Source: Candidatus Saccharimonadota bacterium (GTDB lineage: Bacteria > Patescibacteriota > Saccharimonadia > Saccharimonadales > Saccharimonadaceae). Taken from it: a stretch of 54,476 nucleotides of DNA. The notes beneath the pieces were generated by a model. It searched no databases. It was not told the origin of the DNA and saw only the letters and a list, made by a program, of their open reading frames with translations. The stretch is from assembly GCA_017512045.1 (NCBI GenBank), contig JAFWHE010000003.1:1-54476 (forward strand), written 5' to 3'. Below, in pieces: positions 1 through 6,713 of the stretch; the stretch's first letter is position 1, and each line of letters opens with the position of its first letter. Both the position numbers and the translations under genes were made by a program.

Positions 1-55
1 CCACTATACCCAAGCGATGCACCAGTCATTAAATTATCCCGTGCGGTAGCATTGG
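1..55 (-). pseudogene. Edge-truncated FISUMP cassette, type B head
   Basis: The minus strand encodes a type B cassette head (residues like NATARDNLMTGASLGYSG) and runs off the left window edge. It is identical over 55 bp to positions 518-572, the head of the next minus-strand type B cassette. At 55/56 the homology stops abruptly and a plus-strand type A cassette begins. No start codon or Shine-Dalgarno site belongs to it. Confidence 0.7.
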
Positions 56-340
56 GATTTTCATCCTGGTCCTTTTTATTCACTACCTATGGGTATGGGG
101 ATAATGAGAGTGGGAGTAAGAATGCTAGTAGTTATCCGTTATCATATGTCTATTCAGGCGACTACTACTGGGGTACTGGTCGGCTTTACTACCAGTCGTT
201 GCATGGCCGCTACTGGTCACCTAGTACAGAAAGTAGCACCCGTAGTTACGACCTGCATATGTATAGTACACATCTGGTTAAAGCGGATACCAATAATAAG
301 CGCTTCGGGTTCGCTCTGCGTTGTGTTTCAAAGTGGCATA
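56..340 (+). pseudogene. FISUMP-domain cassette C1, type A, 38-bp head class
   Basis: An open frame encodes the C-terminal half of a FISUMP-type domain: FLFTTYGYGDNESGS, then SYPLSYVYSG, a variable core with YYW and YW landmarks, and a closing ALRCV at about 322-327. Positions 76-113 (38 bp) are identical to heads at 21556-21593 (minus strand) and 22241-22278. There is no upstream signal peptide, N-terminal half or ribosome binding site, and the preceding DNA is the head of an inverted type B cassette. I read it as a silent or donor segment, not an expressed gene. A short secreted protein is less likely because the start would fall inside the homology. Confidence 0.7.
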
Positions 341-348
341 TTATAATT

Positions 349-572
349 CTAGATGCAGCGCACGGCACGGCCAATATTTTTGTCACCACTATATTGTGGA
401 TAGATATTGCCACCCACATTTATATCTACGTTGTAGGATGCTGATTGATTGCGAATAGTTGCTGACCACCAAGTCCCTTTTGCACCGACATTGTTTAATG
501 ATGCTCCATTATAAGTACCACTATACCCAAGCGATGCACCAGTCATTAAATTATCCCGTGCGGTAGCATTGG
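349..572 (-). pseudogene. FISUMP-domain cassette C2, type B
   Basis: The minus strand encodes TNATARDNLMTG, then a core with GTWWSATIR and IYPQY landmarks, ending GRAVRCI and TAG at 349-351. It faces C1 tail to tail and C3 head to head; the head junction is at 572. Its first 55 bp are repeated exactly at 1-55. No promoter or ribosome binding site lies upstream, because the neighbour begins directly at the junction. Confidence 0.7.
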
Positions 573-841
573 TGCACTACATACTCAATCCAACCGATCC
601 AAATGCTGGTACTGGCCGTAATAATGCTGTGAGTAGGGATAATTTGATGAATGGAGCAGGGTTAGAGTATGATGGATATTATAGTGGCGCTTCATTGAAT
701 GCTGTCAATGTTGGAGCAACCTGGCAATCATCTACTGTTAGCGATGACATTAAAGAATCATATAGCTTTGGCTTTAATAAAGGAGGAACCTTATCCCCTC
801 AATATAGTAATGGTAAAATTCTTGGTCGCTCAGTGCGCTAA
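573..841 (+). pseudogene. FISUMP-domain cassette C3, type B, closed by a stop inside the tail
   Basis: This plus-strand segment encodes NPTDPNAGTGRNNAVSRDN, then a type B core, and ends SVR followed by TAA where the other copies read RCV. Positions 623-655 (33 bp) are identical to heads at 21090-21122 and 27062-27094. The tail change suggests decay or a broken exchange boundary. It lacks the N-terminal part of the domain and any translation start of its own; the upstream in-frame ATG lies in the inverted neighbour. Confidence 0.68.
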
Positions 842-856
842 TGCTAGACTAACATG

Positions 857-1090
857 CTAAATCCTCGTCACACAACGCAGGGCGACCCCGTTGCGCTTAG
901 TATCGGTGGAAGCCTTAATCAGGCGTGAGCCATACATACCCAGGTTGTAACTATCGGTGCTACTAACTATAGTAGAGGACCAGTAGCGGCCACTCAACGT
1001 CTGGTCGTAAAGCCGACCAGTGTCCCAGTAGTAGTAGCCAGAATATACATACGACAATGGATAAGATCTTGCACCAAGGCTACCAGTGGA
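857..1090 (-). pseudogene. FISUMP-domain cassette C4, type A, 52-bp head class
   Basis: The minus strand encodes GSTGSLGARSYPLSYVYSG, a variable core (YYYWDTGRLYDQT, RYWSSTI) and the tail VALRCV. Positions 1037-1088 are identical over 52 bp to heads at 20827-20878 and 26798-26849. The head begins only a few bases after the pnp stop codon on the same strand, so the cassette would be transcribed by readthrough from pnp. It lies tail to tail with C3. No independent start is visible. Confidence 0.72.
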
Positions 1091-1096
1091 GCCATT

Positions 1097-3292
1097 TTAT
1101 TGTTCAATATTTTTCATTGACAAGCTAAGTTTGCCCTTGTCGTCAATCGCAACAAGTTTCACCTTTACTTCATCTCCGACATGTAAAACTTCATCCACGC
1201 TCTTTAGTCTGCGATCTGCAATTTGAGAAATGTGTAGCATGCCATCAATACCTGGCATAATATTCACAAATGCACCAAAATCCTTGATAGAAACAACTTT
1301 ACCAGTGTAAATCTTACCAACTTCTGGTTCTTCCGTTAGACTCTTAACCCAATCAAGCGCTTTTTGGATGGACTCACTATCAGTGCCAGCAATCGTGACC
1401 AAGCCATCATCTGCAATATCAACTGATGCGCCAGTCTCTGTAGTAATCTTATTAATGGTCTCACCACCTTTGCCAATTACGGCACCGATTTTGTCAGGAT
1501 TAATCATCAACTTCTCAATGCGTGGCGCATACTTAGAGATTTCTGGACGTGGGCCAGGCAAGACAGAAAGCATATGTTTCAGGATAAACATTCTTCCCTC
1601 GTGACTCTGCGCAATAGCTTTTTCTAGAATATCTACCGGCAAACCATGAACTTTCATATCCATCTGCAGAGCTGTCACGCCTTCAGTAGTGCCAGTCACC
1701 TTAAAGTCCATATCGCCAGCGAAATCTTCTGCATCCATCAAATCTGTCAAAACATAAGCCTTATCTACATCAGCAGGTGTGATTTCTGTACCCTTCGGCA
1801 CATCTACCATTAACCCCATTGCTACACCAGATACTGGGCGCTTTAGAGGGACACCAGCATCCATCAGTGCGAGACAGGAAGAACAAGTAGCTGCCATAGA
1901 GGTAGAGCCATTTTGTGACATGATTTCCGTCACAGAACGGATACAATATGGAAACTCCTCTAACGGTGGGAGAACTGGGGTGAGCGCCCTCTCTGCTAGA
2001 TAGCCGTGGCCAACTTCACGACGGCCAGGAGAACCAATCCTGCCACATTCACCGACCGTATAAGGAGCGGCATTATAGTGGTGGATATAACGACGTACTC
2101 CATCTGTCACCTCCATCGTGTCCACCACCTGAGCGAAGCTCATCGGTGCCAATGTCACAATGTTCATCGCCTGAGTGAGGCCACGTGTGAAGAGTGAAGA
2201 GCCATGTACTCTCGGCAACACGGAAACCTGAGAAGAAAGTGGGCGTACTTCTGTCAACTTGCGACCATCTGGACGTACGCCATCTTCTATAATTCCACGG
2301 CGTACTTCATGGTGAACTGCTAGTTCAAAGGCATCATCATATTCAGCCTTATAATTTTCCCCATAATCAGCGATTTTTTCTTCATCAGTCTCGCCCTCAC
2401 CAAGTTCTATAGCAAATTCATCATCCATCTCTGCACGAAGTTCGTCACAAATCTTTTGACGTTCTAGCACGTTGCCACGAATTTTACCACCGGCGAACTT
2501 CGGCGCGGTCCACTTGTCCACCTTTTCTTGGATGCTTTCCTCTGGAAGAATTAATTCATACTCCAAATCTTCTGGTTTCACTACTTCGCGCAATTTTTCC
2601 TGCAATTCTAGAGCTGGTTTACAATTCTCTACTGCCCATTTCATAGCATCGATAATGACTTCCTCTGGAACTTCGTTCGCGCCAGCTTCCACCATCATCA
2701 CCTTACCATCACGCACTGCTACGACCAAATCAAGATCAGACGCCTCACGCTCTTCGCTAGACAAGAAGGCTTTAAACTCATATTCACCTTTGTCATTCTT
2801 TACCCTACCGATACGAAGACCAGCCACTGGGCCATCAAACGGCACACCAGCACAATGTAAGGCCGCACTGGCTGCCACCATCGCCACGCAATCTGGACGG
2901 AAATCTGGATCCATAGAGAGAACTGTAGCTACTACCTGGATTTCTTGACGATAGCCCTTCGGGAAGAGCGGACGAATCGGACGGTCAATTAAACGGCCAA
3001 CTAAGATAGCATTATCTGAAGGCTTGCCCTCACGCTTGATGAACTTGCTACCAGACATCTTCCCTGCCGCATAAAACTTTTCTTCATATTCAATAGAAAG
3101 CGGGAAAAAGTCCTGTTTTACAGGCTGCTTGCTAACCACTACACTACCAAGTACAGTAGTGTCGCCATAAGTCACTAACACACTAGAGGTAGCACGGAAT
3201 CCTACTCTGTTCACCTCTAATTTCAATTCACGACCTTGCCACTTGGTGGTAACAGAGGTGGTTTTCTTCCCACTTGGATTAATAATATCCAT
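1097..3292 (-). CDS. pnp: Polyribonucleotide nucleotidyltransferase (PNPase)
   Basis: PNPase is a trimeric 3'-5' phosphorolytic exoribonuclease of mRNA decay and RNA quality control. The 731-aa product has the full family layout: two RNase PH core domains around a helical linker, a KH domain near residues 590-650 with the GxxG loop GKGG, and a C-terminal S1 domain starting GKIYTGKVVSIKDFGAFV. Length is normal. An AAAGGA Shine-Dalgarno site precedes the ATG. A candidate leader hairpin lies at 3319-3357, as expected for a gene that is autoregulated in other bacteria. It is the last gene of an ancestral truB-rpsO-pnp order, separated here from rpsO by an opposite-strand gene. A FISUMP cassette begins right after its stop codon. 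Confidence 0.98.
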   Translation of the reverse strand: MDIINPSGKKTTSVTTKWQGRELKLEVNRVGFRATSSVLVTYGDTTVLGSVVVSKQPVKQDFFPLSIEYEEKFYAAGKMSGSKFIKREGKPSDNAILVGRLIDRPIRPLFPKGYRQEIQVVATVLSMDPDFRPDCVAMVAASAALHCAGVPFDGPVAGLRIGRVKNDKGEYEFKAFLSSEEREASDLDLVVAVRDGKVMMVEAGANEVPEEVIIDAMKWAVENCKPALELQEKLREVVKPEDLEYELILPEESIQEKVDKWTAPKFAGGKIRGNVLERQKICDELRAEMDDEFAIELGEGETDEEKIADYGENYKAEYDDAFELAVHHEVRRGIIEDGVRPDGRKLTEVRPLSSQVSVLPRVHGSSLFTRGLTQAMNIVTLAPMSFAQVVDTMEVTDGVRRYIHHYNAAPYTVGECGRIGSPGRREVGHGYLAERALTPVLPPLEEFPYCIRSVTEIMSQNGSTSMAATCSSCLALMDAGVPLKRPVSGVAMGLMVDVPKGTEITPADVDKAYVLTDLMDAEDFAGDMDFKVTGTTEGVTALQMDMKVHGLPVDILEKAIAQSHEGRMFILKHMLSVLPGPRPEISKYAPRIEKLMINPDKIGAVIGKGGETINKITTETGASVDIADDGLVTIAGTDSESIQKALDWVKSLTEEPEVGKIYTGKVVSIKDFGAFVNIMPGIDGMLHISQIADRRLKSVDEVLHVGDEVKVKLVAIDDKGKLSLSMKNIEQ

Positions 3293-3318
3293 AAAAAATA
3301 TCCTTTCTGGGAAAACAT

Positions 3319-3357
3319 CAGATTCTCACCTCTGTTATTAACAGAAATACGAATCTG
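3319..3357 (-). promoter_or_regulatory. Hairpin in the pnp 5' leader
   Basis: Seven-base arms CAGATTC/GAATCTG enclose a second small stem CTGTT-ATT-AACAG. The structure lies about 30-65 nt upstream of the pnp start, on the pnp transcript. In Escherichia coli a pnp leader stem is the target of RNase III and PNPase autoregulation; an equivalent role here is inferred from position only. Confidence 0.5.
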
Positions 3358-3417
3358 CCGTCTTCCCTATTATTTTACTATACCTATTTTAGCATATCAC
3401 CTCTTTAGAAAAAAGCA

Positions 3418-3446
3418 TTGACTTTATTTATTTGGTGTGGTATAAT
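3418..3446 (+). promoter_or_regulatory. Consensus sigma-70 promoter of the 194-aa gene
   Basis: TTGACT and TATAAT are separated by exactly 17 bp, with GTGTGG just before the -10. Transcription would start near 3453. The leader can form a GGTTAT/ATAACC stem (about 3466-3489) before an AGGAGG Shine-Dalgarno site. Full -35/-10 promoters are rare in this window and mostly drive accessory genes. Confidence 0.85.
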
Positions 3447-3516
3447 AAGGAATGGAACAGGTTGTCGGTTATAAGGGATAACGGATAACCAAGTTAGGTC
3501 TTTAGGAGGGATTTTT

Positions 3517-4101
3517 ATGCAACAAGTAAAAGTATTAACCACGATTGAGAACTCATCAGTCAACAAGGATCTTTTAACTGGAGATTTCACCATTCGTGGA
3601 GATATTCAATGGAAGCCCAAAGATACGAATGGCAGCGAAACATGTAAGGACCCTGTTGTGGAGCTATTTATAGCAATCCGCAATCAGTACCGCAATGTCA
3701 TGCCGTTAAGTTTACTTCCACCAGTACGGGAAAACGATGTCATCAGATGTCATGTTCTTCCCAGTTTTGTCACTCATTATACTGACAAAGATGAACTGCC
3801 AGAAAAATTTCAGGTAGTAATGGAGAAAGTCTTTATAGACTTCGCTAAAGCATTATCCATCTGGGATAAACGGTGGGGAGGAATGTATAACTTATATTTT
3901 GAGATTTCCGAGTACAAATTATGCAACGAGTTAATAGAAACTTTCATCAGCGAGCTATGCTATAGCAAAGCTCCTGCAATCTGTAGCTCGCTACTATTCG
4001 ATATTATAAGCCAGTTCACCGATGCAAGTACAGAAGAAGTCAAAGAGATTTTAAATCTCTTTAATGCTTCGACGGCAAGAACGCTGAATTTGTTGACATG
4101 A
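3517..4101 (+). CDS. Hypothetical protein inserted between rpsO and pnp
   Basis: This 194-aa protein is not recognised. It has no signal peptide or membrane segment; it is a mixed alpha/beta soluble protein with several cysteines and a helical, acidic C-terminal third (QFTDASTEEVKEILNLFN). It has its own consensus promoter, a strong AGGAGG site 8 nt before the ATG, and two terminators behind it. It is transcribed against rpsO and pnp, so it looks like a self-contained insertion into the conserved truB-rpsO-pnp order. Its promoter style matches the genes at 40.6 and 42.2 kb rather than the neighbouring housekeeping genes. Confidence 0.85.
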   Translation: MQQVKVLTTIENSSVNKDLLTGDFTIRGDIQWKPKDTNGSETCKDPVVELFIAIRNQYRNVMPLSLLPPVRENDVIRCHVLPSFVTHYTDKDELPEKFQVVMEKVFIDFAKALSIWDKRWGGMYNLYFEISEYKLCNELIETFISELCYSKAPAICSSLLFDIISQFTDASTEEVKEILNLFNASTARTLNLLT

Positions 4102-4139
4102 TACGCCTCTAGAATGCCCCCGGAGGCGTTCACCTCCCG

Positions 4140-4173
4140 CCCCAGGCAGCAACACGCCTGGGGTATCTTTTTG
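4140..4173 (+). terminator. Intrinsic terminator after the 194-aa gene
   Basis: Perfect 8-bp stem CCCCAGGC/GCCTGGGG with an 8-nt loop, followed by TATCTTTTT. Confidence 0.85.
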
Positions 4174-4177
4174 CACC

Positions 4178-4207
4178 AAAAATCCCCCTAACAATAGGGG
4201 GATTTTT
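4178..4207. terminator. Second, bidirectional hairpin terminator
   Basis: AAAAATCCCCC and GGGGGATTTTT form an A/T-flanked stem that can terminate transcription from either side. It sits between the inserted gene and the 3' side of rpsO. Confidence 0.8.
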
Positions 4208-4263
4208 CATTTCACCGAGCCAGAACACGATTCATGACCAAGTGAATGTTTAGTTATGCGGGG

Positions 4264-4350
4264 ATCTGAGCTTGCAAATTGACATTTTCTCCGAGCGAAG
4301 CGCGTCTTTGGACGAGCGAGCGAGAAAAAATGTCAAGATGCTGCTCAGAT
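4264..4350. repeat. Long hairpin with conserved GCGAAGCGC-N10-GAGCGAGCGAG apex
   Basis: The outer arms pair over about 28 bases (ATCTGAGC..TTGACATTTT against AAAATGTCAA..GCTCAGAT). The apex carries GCGAAGCGC, ten bases, then GAGCGAGCGAG. The right arm touches the rpsO stop codon, so it would form at the 3' end of the rpsO mRNA. The same architecture with the same 10-base spacing occurs at 39673-39756. Confidence 0.75.
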
Positions 4351-4616
4351 TATTTGCGCAAACCTAACTTAGATACGGTCTTCCTGTAAGCTTCATAATC
4401 AGTATTCTCAAGATACTTGAGCAATCTCTTACGCTTACCGACCATCTGAGTTAGACCACGGCGAGCCATGAAATCGTGTTTGTTCTCTTTCATGTGCTCT
4501 GTTACCTCTTTGATACGCTCAGTCAAGATAGAAATCTGCACCTCTGGAGAGCCGACATCTTTCTTGCCACGAGCCATCTTAGAGATAGCCTCCGCCTTCT
4601 TCTCTTTTGTTATCAT
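4350..4616 (-). CDS. rpsO: 30S ribosomal protein S15
   Basis: S15 is a primary 16S rRNA-binding protein of the small-subunit platform. The 88-aa product has family length and motifs (GSPEVQISILTERI, then HMKENKHDFMARRGL). A TGATATAAT extended -10 ends 7 nt before the ATG with no Shine-Dalgarno site, so the mRNA is predicted to be leaderless. It lies downstream of truB and a coiled-coil protein on the same strand, as in the common truB-rpsO-pnp order. Its 3' end runs into a long hairpin. Confidence 0.97.
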   Translation of the reverse strand: MITKEKKAEAISKMARGKKDVGSPEVQISILTERIKEVTEHMKENKHDFMARRGLTQMVGKRKRLLKYLENTDYEAYRKTVSKLGLRK

Positions 4617-4623
4617 AGGATGG

Positions 4624-4632
4624 ATTATATCA
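4624..4632 (-). promoter_or_regulatory. Extended -10 of rpsO, leaderless type
   Basis: TGATATAAT on the minus strand; seven bases separate the hexamer from the start codon. Confidence 0.75.
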
Positions 4633-4655
4633 CACCTCTGTTATAAAAGCAATAG

Positions 4656-5828
4656 CTACGCAGCTTTCTGCTCTGCCTCTGGAGCCTCTGACTGATCCTG
4701 AACTGGGAACGGCACGACCTTATCGTTACTTTGATTCTCGGTATTCTCTGCCGAGGAGATATCTTTCATCTCTGCCGCTTGCGTTGTGAACTTCATATTC
4801 TCTACACCTATCTCTCTTAGCTGACCCTTGATTCGTTCTATATCGCTCTTAGCATTTTCTATATCACGTTGAGTCCAGTCTACACGCTCCTTTGCAGTCT
4901 TGCGTGCCATGCGTTTCATTAGACGTTTGAATGGACCACCTTGAGATAATTTATCTAGTTCCATCTGTGAATTAACCAAATCCTGACTACGCATCTTTAG
5001 CACTTTTTCGGCAGACTCTAGCTCTGCTTTTAGCCTATTTGTCACATAAGCCTGGGAAGATTCAATTTCTTTTAGTTCTTCCATCACCTGTTGATTACCT
5101 TCATATTCGTGCGCAATTTGCGAACCAAGTCGAGTACTAGTGAAATAGTCCTTGGCACTATTAATATTATTCACACTATCCCTGTAAGCTTCTACTACAT
5201 TTTCACGCGGGATAGCTACTTGCTCCGAATCAGAGGCACTATAAACCAAGTATTTCTCTGGATCTGGTTTATATGTCTTATCGCCCTCCACCTTGAAACG
5301 TATTTCACCAAATTTATTTTCCGGCGTATCGTTATTATCTGTCTCTGTCGTCTCCGTAGTGTCTGATGCACTTTCCGCCTTGTCAGCAGTAGTATCTGCC
5401 TCTGTCTTCTCTGCTTGAGTCTCTTGATACATATCCGATATAATCTTCTCTGCCGAAATATTCTGCCTATCCAAGTACTCTTTTACTAACTGATGAACCT
5501 TGTCTGGATGATTTTGATACCACTCTATTTTCTCTGTATCAGGCTCATCACCAACTTGCTCAACCAAATCGCCAATCTGATCTAAATGTCTCTTGTAATA
5601 TCCAGTTAATTTCGCCCAACTATTTCCCTTTGGCCGTTCCTCAGCTTCTGCTTGGTTTTCTACTGATGTTTCCGTCTGAGTATCAGCCACGTCTTGCTCA
5701 GCTGGCTTCCTTGCGCCTGCAAATTCTACATCCTGCATCGCTTGCGTCCATTCAGCGCCCTGAGTATTATCAATACTTTCTGCACCACTTTCGGAATTGG
5801 TTGTAACCACCTCTTTATTGCCTTGCAT
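4656..5828 (-). CDS. Acidic coiled-coil hypothetical protein
   Basis: This 390-aa protein is not recognised. The first 180 residues are acidic and low-complexity (Glu, Thr, Asp rich), with a short folded stretch around SWAKLTGYYKRHLDQIGDLV. Residues about 255-360 form a long coiled coil (MEELKEIESSQAYVTNRLKA and on), broken by a basic patch KRLMKRMARKTAKE. There is no signal peptide or membrane segment. It starts 10 bp after the truB stop behind an AAGGAGG site, so it is probably co-transcribed with truB. A cytoplasmic scaffold or nucleoid role is possible but unsupported. Confidence 0.85.
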   Translation of the reverse strand: MQGNKEVVTTNSESGAESIDNTQGAEWTQAMQDVEFAGARKPAEQDVADTQTETSVENQAEAEERPKGNSWAKLTGYYKRHLDQIGDLVEQVGDEPDTEKIEWYQNHPDKVHQLVKEYLDRQNISAEKIISDMYQETQAEKTEADTTADKAESASDTTETTETDNNDTPENKFGEIRFKVEGDKTYKPDPEKYLVYSASDSEQVAIPRENVVEAYRDSVNNINSAKDYFTSTRLGSQIAHEYEGNQQVMEELKEIESSQAYVTNRLKAELESAEKVLKMRSQDLVNSQMELDKLSQGGPFKRLMKRMARKTAKERVDWTQRDIENAKSDIERIKGQLREIGVENMKFTTQAAEMKDISSAENTENQSNDKVVPFPVQDQSEAPEAEQKAA

Positions 5829-5838
5829 TAGCCTCCTT

Positions 5839-6555
5839 TTAGTCTATTATACCACATTCCGCTAATGTTACAGCATCTTTTATCTTAAACTCTCCTATCT
5901 CTGTACGACGTAACTCCGTCAAATATCCGCCTACACCCAGTTTTTTTCCGATATCCTCACCAAGGGCTCTAATATATGTGCCAGAGCTAACCTTGCAATC
6001 TATCTTCAAATACGGCCAATGATAATCCAAGATTTTGATATCGCAAATCGTCACTTTACGCTTTGGCATTTCCACCTTTACACCCTTGCGCGCCAAATCA
6101 TAGGCTCTGCGACCATTAATTTTGACAGCAGAATAGACTGGCACCGTCTGCACGATTTCCCCTCGAAAAGCATCTAAGACAGATCGAATTTTTGTAGCAG
6201 CCGGTACACCAAAAGAATCATAATCTGCAAACGTTTCCACAATCTCCCCTTCTATATCACCAGTCGTAGAGACTTTTCCTAGTTCTATCGTTGCTTCATA
6301 CCGCTTATCCAACTTTAGAAAATCACCAGCCTGCTTAGTCCCTTTGTCTAATAGGCAAATTAAAAGACCCGTAGCAAACGGATCCAAAGTCCCAGCATGT
6401 CCCACCTTCGCACGTTTTGGCGGAGTTTTCCCCTGTTTTTTGTATTGCGCTCTCATCTGCTCTGTCAATAACCGCCTAATGCGAGCTACCACAGCAAATG
6501 AACTCATCCCCGCCGGCTTATCAACCAACAAAATCTCTCTTTCCAGTAAATTCAT
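5839..6555 (-). CDS. truB: tRNA pseudouridine(55) synthase
   Basis: TruB isomerises U55 in the T loop of tRNAs. The 238-aa product starts with LLVDKPAGMSSF and has the catalytic motif GHAGTLDPFATG, whose Asp is the nucleophile, plus the SGTYIRALGEDIG motif. It is shorter than the E. coli enzyme because the C-terminal PUA-like extension is missing, as in many short TruBs. A TATAAT hexamer ends 6 nt before the ATG with no Shine-Dalgarno site, so a leaderless mRNA is predicted. Confidence 0.96.
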   Translation of the reverse strand: MNLLEREILLVDKPAGMSSFAVVARIRRLLTEQMRAQYKKQGKTPPKRAKVGHAGTLDPFATGLLICLLDKGTKQAGDFLKLDKRYEATIELGKVSTTGDIEGEIVETFADYDSFGVPAATKIRSVLDAFRGEIVQTVPVYSAVKINGRRAYDLARKGVKVEMPKRKVTICDIKILDYHWPYLKIDCKVSSGTYIRALGEDIGKKLGVGGYLTELRRTEIGEFKIKDAVTLAECGIID

Positions 6556-6561
6556 AGGCTA

Positions 6562-6567
6562 ATTATA
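6562..6567 (-). promoter_or_regulatory. -10 of truB, leaderless type
   Basis: TATAAT on the minus strand, six bases before the start codon. Confidence 0.65.
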
Positions 6568-6635
6568 CAGCTACAGAATGACTACCGCAAACTTGGGGTT
6601 TTATTTTTGTTTTTTTATCCACACTCTCAACAATA

Positions 6636-6713
6636 TTAGTTACTAGTGCGAACGAGCATCATCACCATAGCAGCAGAAATTGCCATGGCAAGGATGATGG
6701 GAAGCATTACCAT
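6636..6713 (-). CDS. Possible 25-aa membrane miniprotein
   Basis: The ATG directly follows the TAG of the 756-aa gene, and an AGGA lies 6 nt upstream inside that gene's end. The product, MVMLPIILAMAISAAMVMML plus VRTSN, is a single hydrophobic helix with a short polar tail. Spacing suggests translational coupling. So short a frame can arise by chance, so confidence is limited. Confidence 0.35.
   Translation of the reverse strand: MVMLPIILAMAISAAMVMMLVRTSN

Noticed and set aside
569-841. Cassettes as short expressed genes
   Set aside because: The in-frame ATGs fall inside domain homology or in inverted neighbours, and there is no Shine-Dalgarno site or promoter.
1097-1104. Stop-codon readthrough fusing PNPase to cassette C4
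   Set aside because: The cassette happens to be in frame after the pnp stop (as also at murE), but C5 is out of frame with its neighbour, so chance is sufficient.
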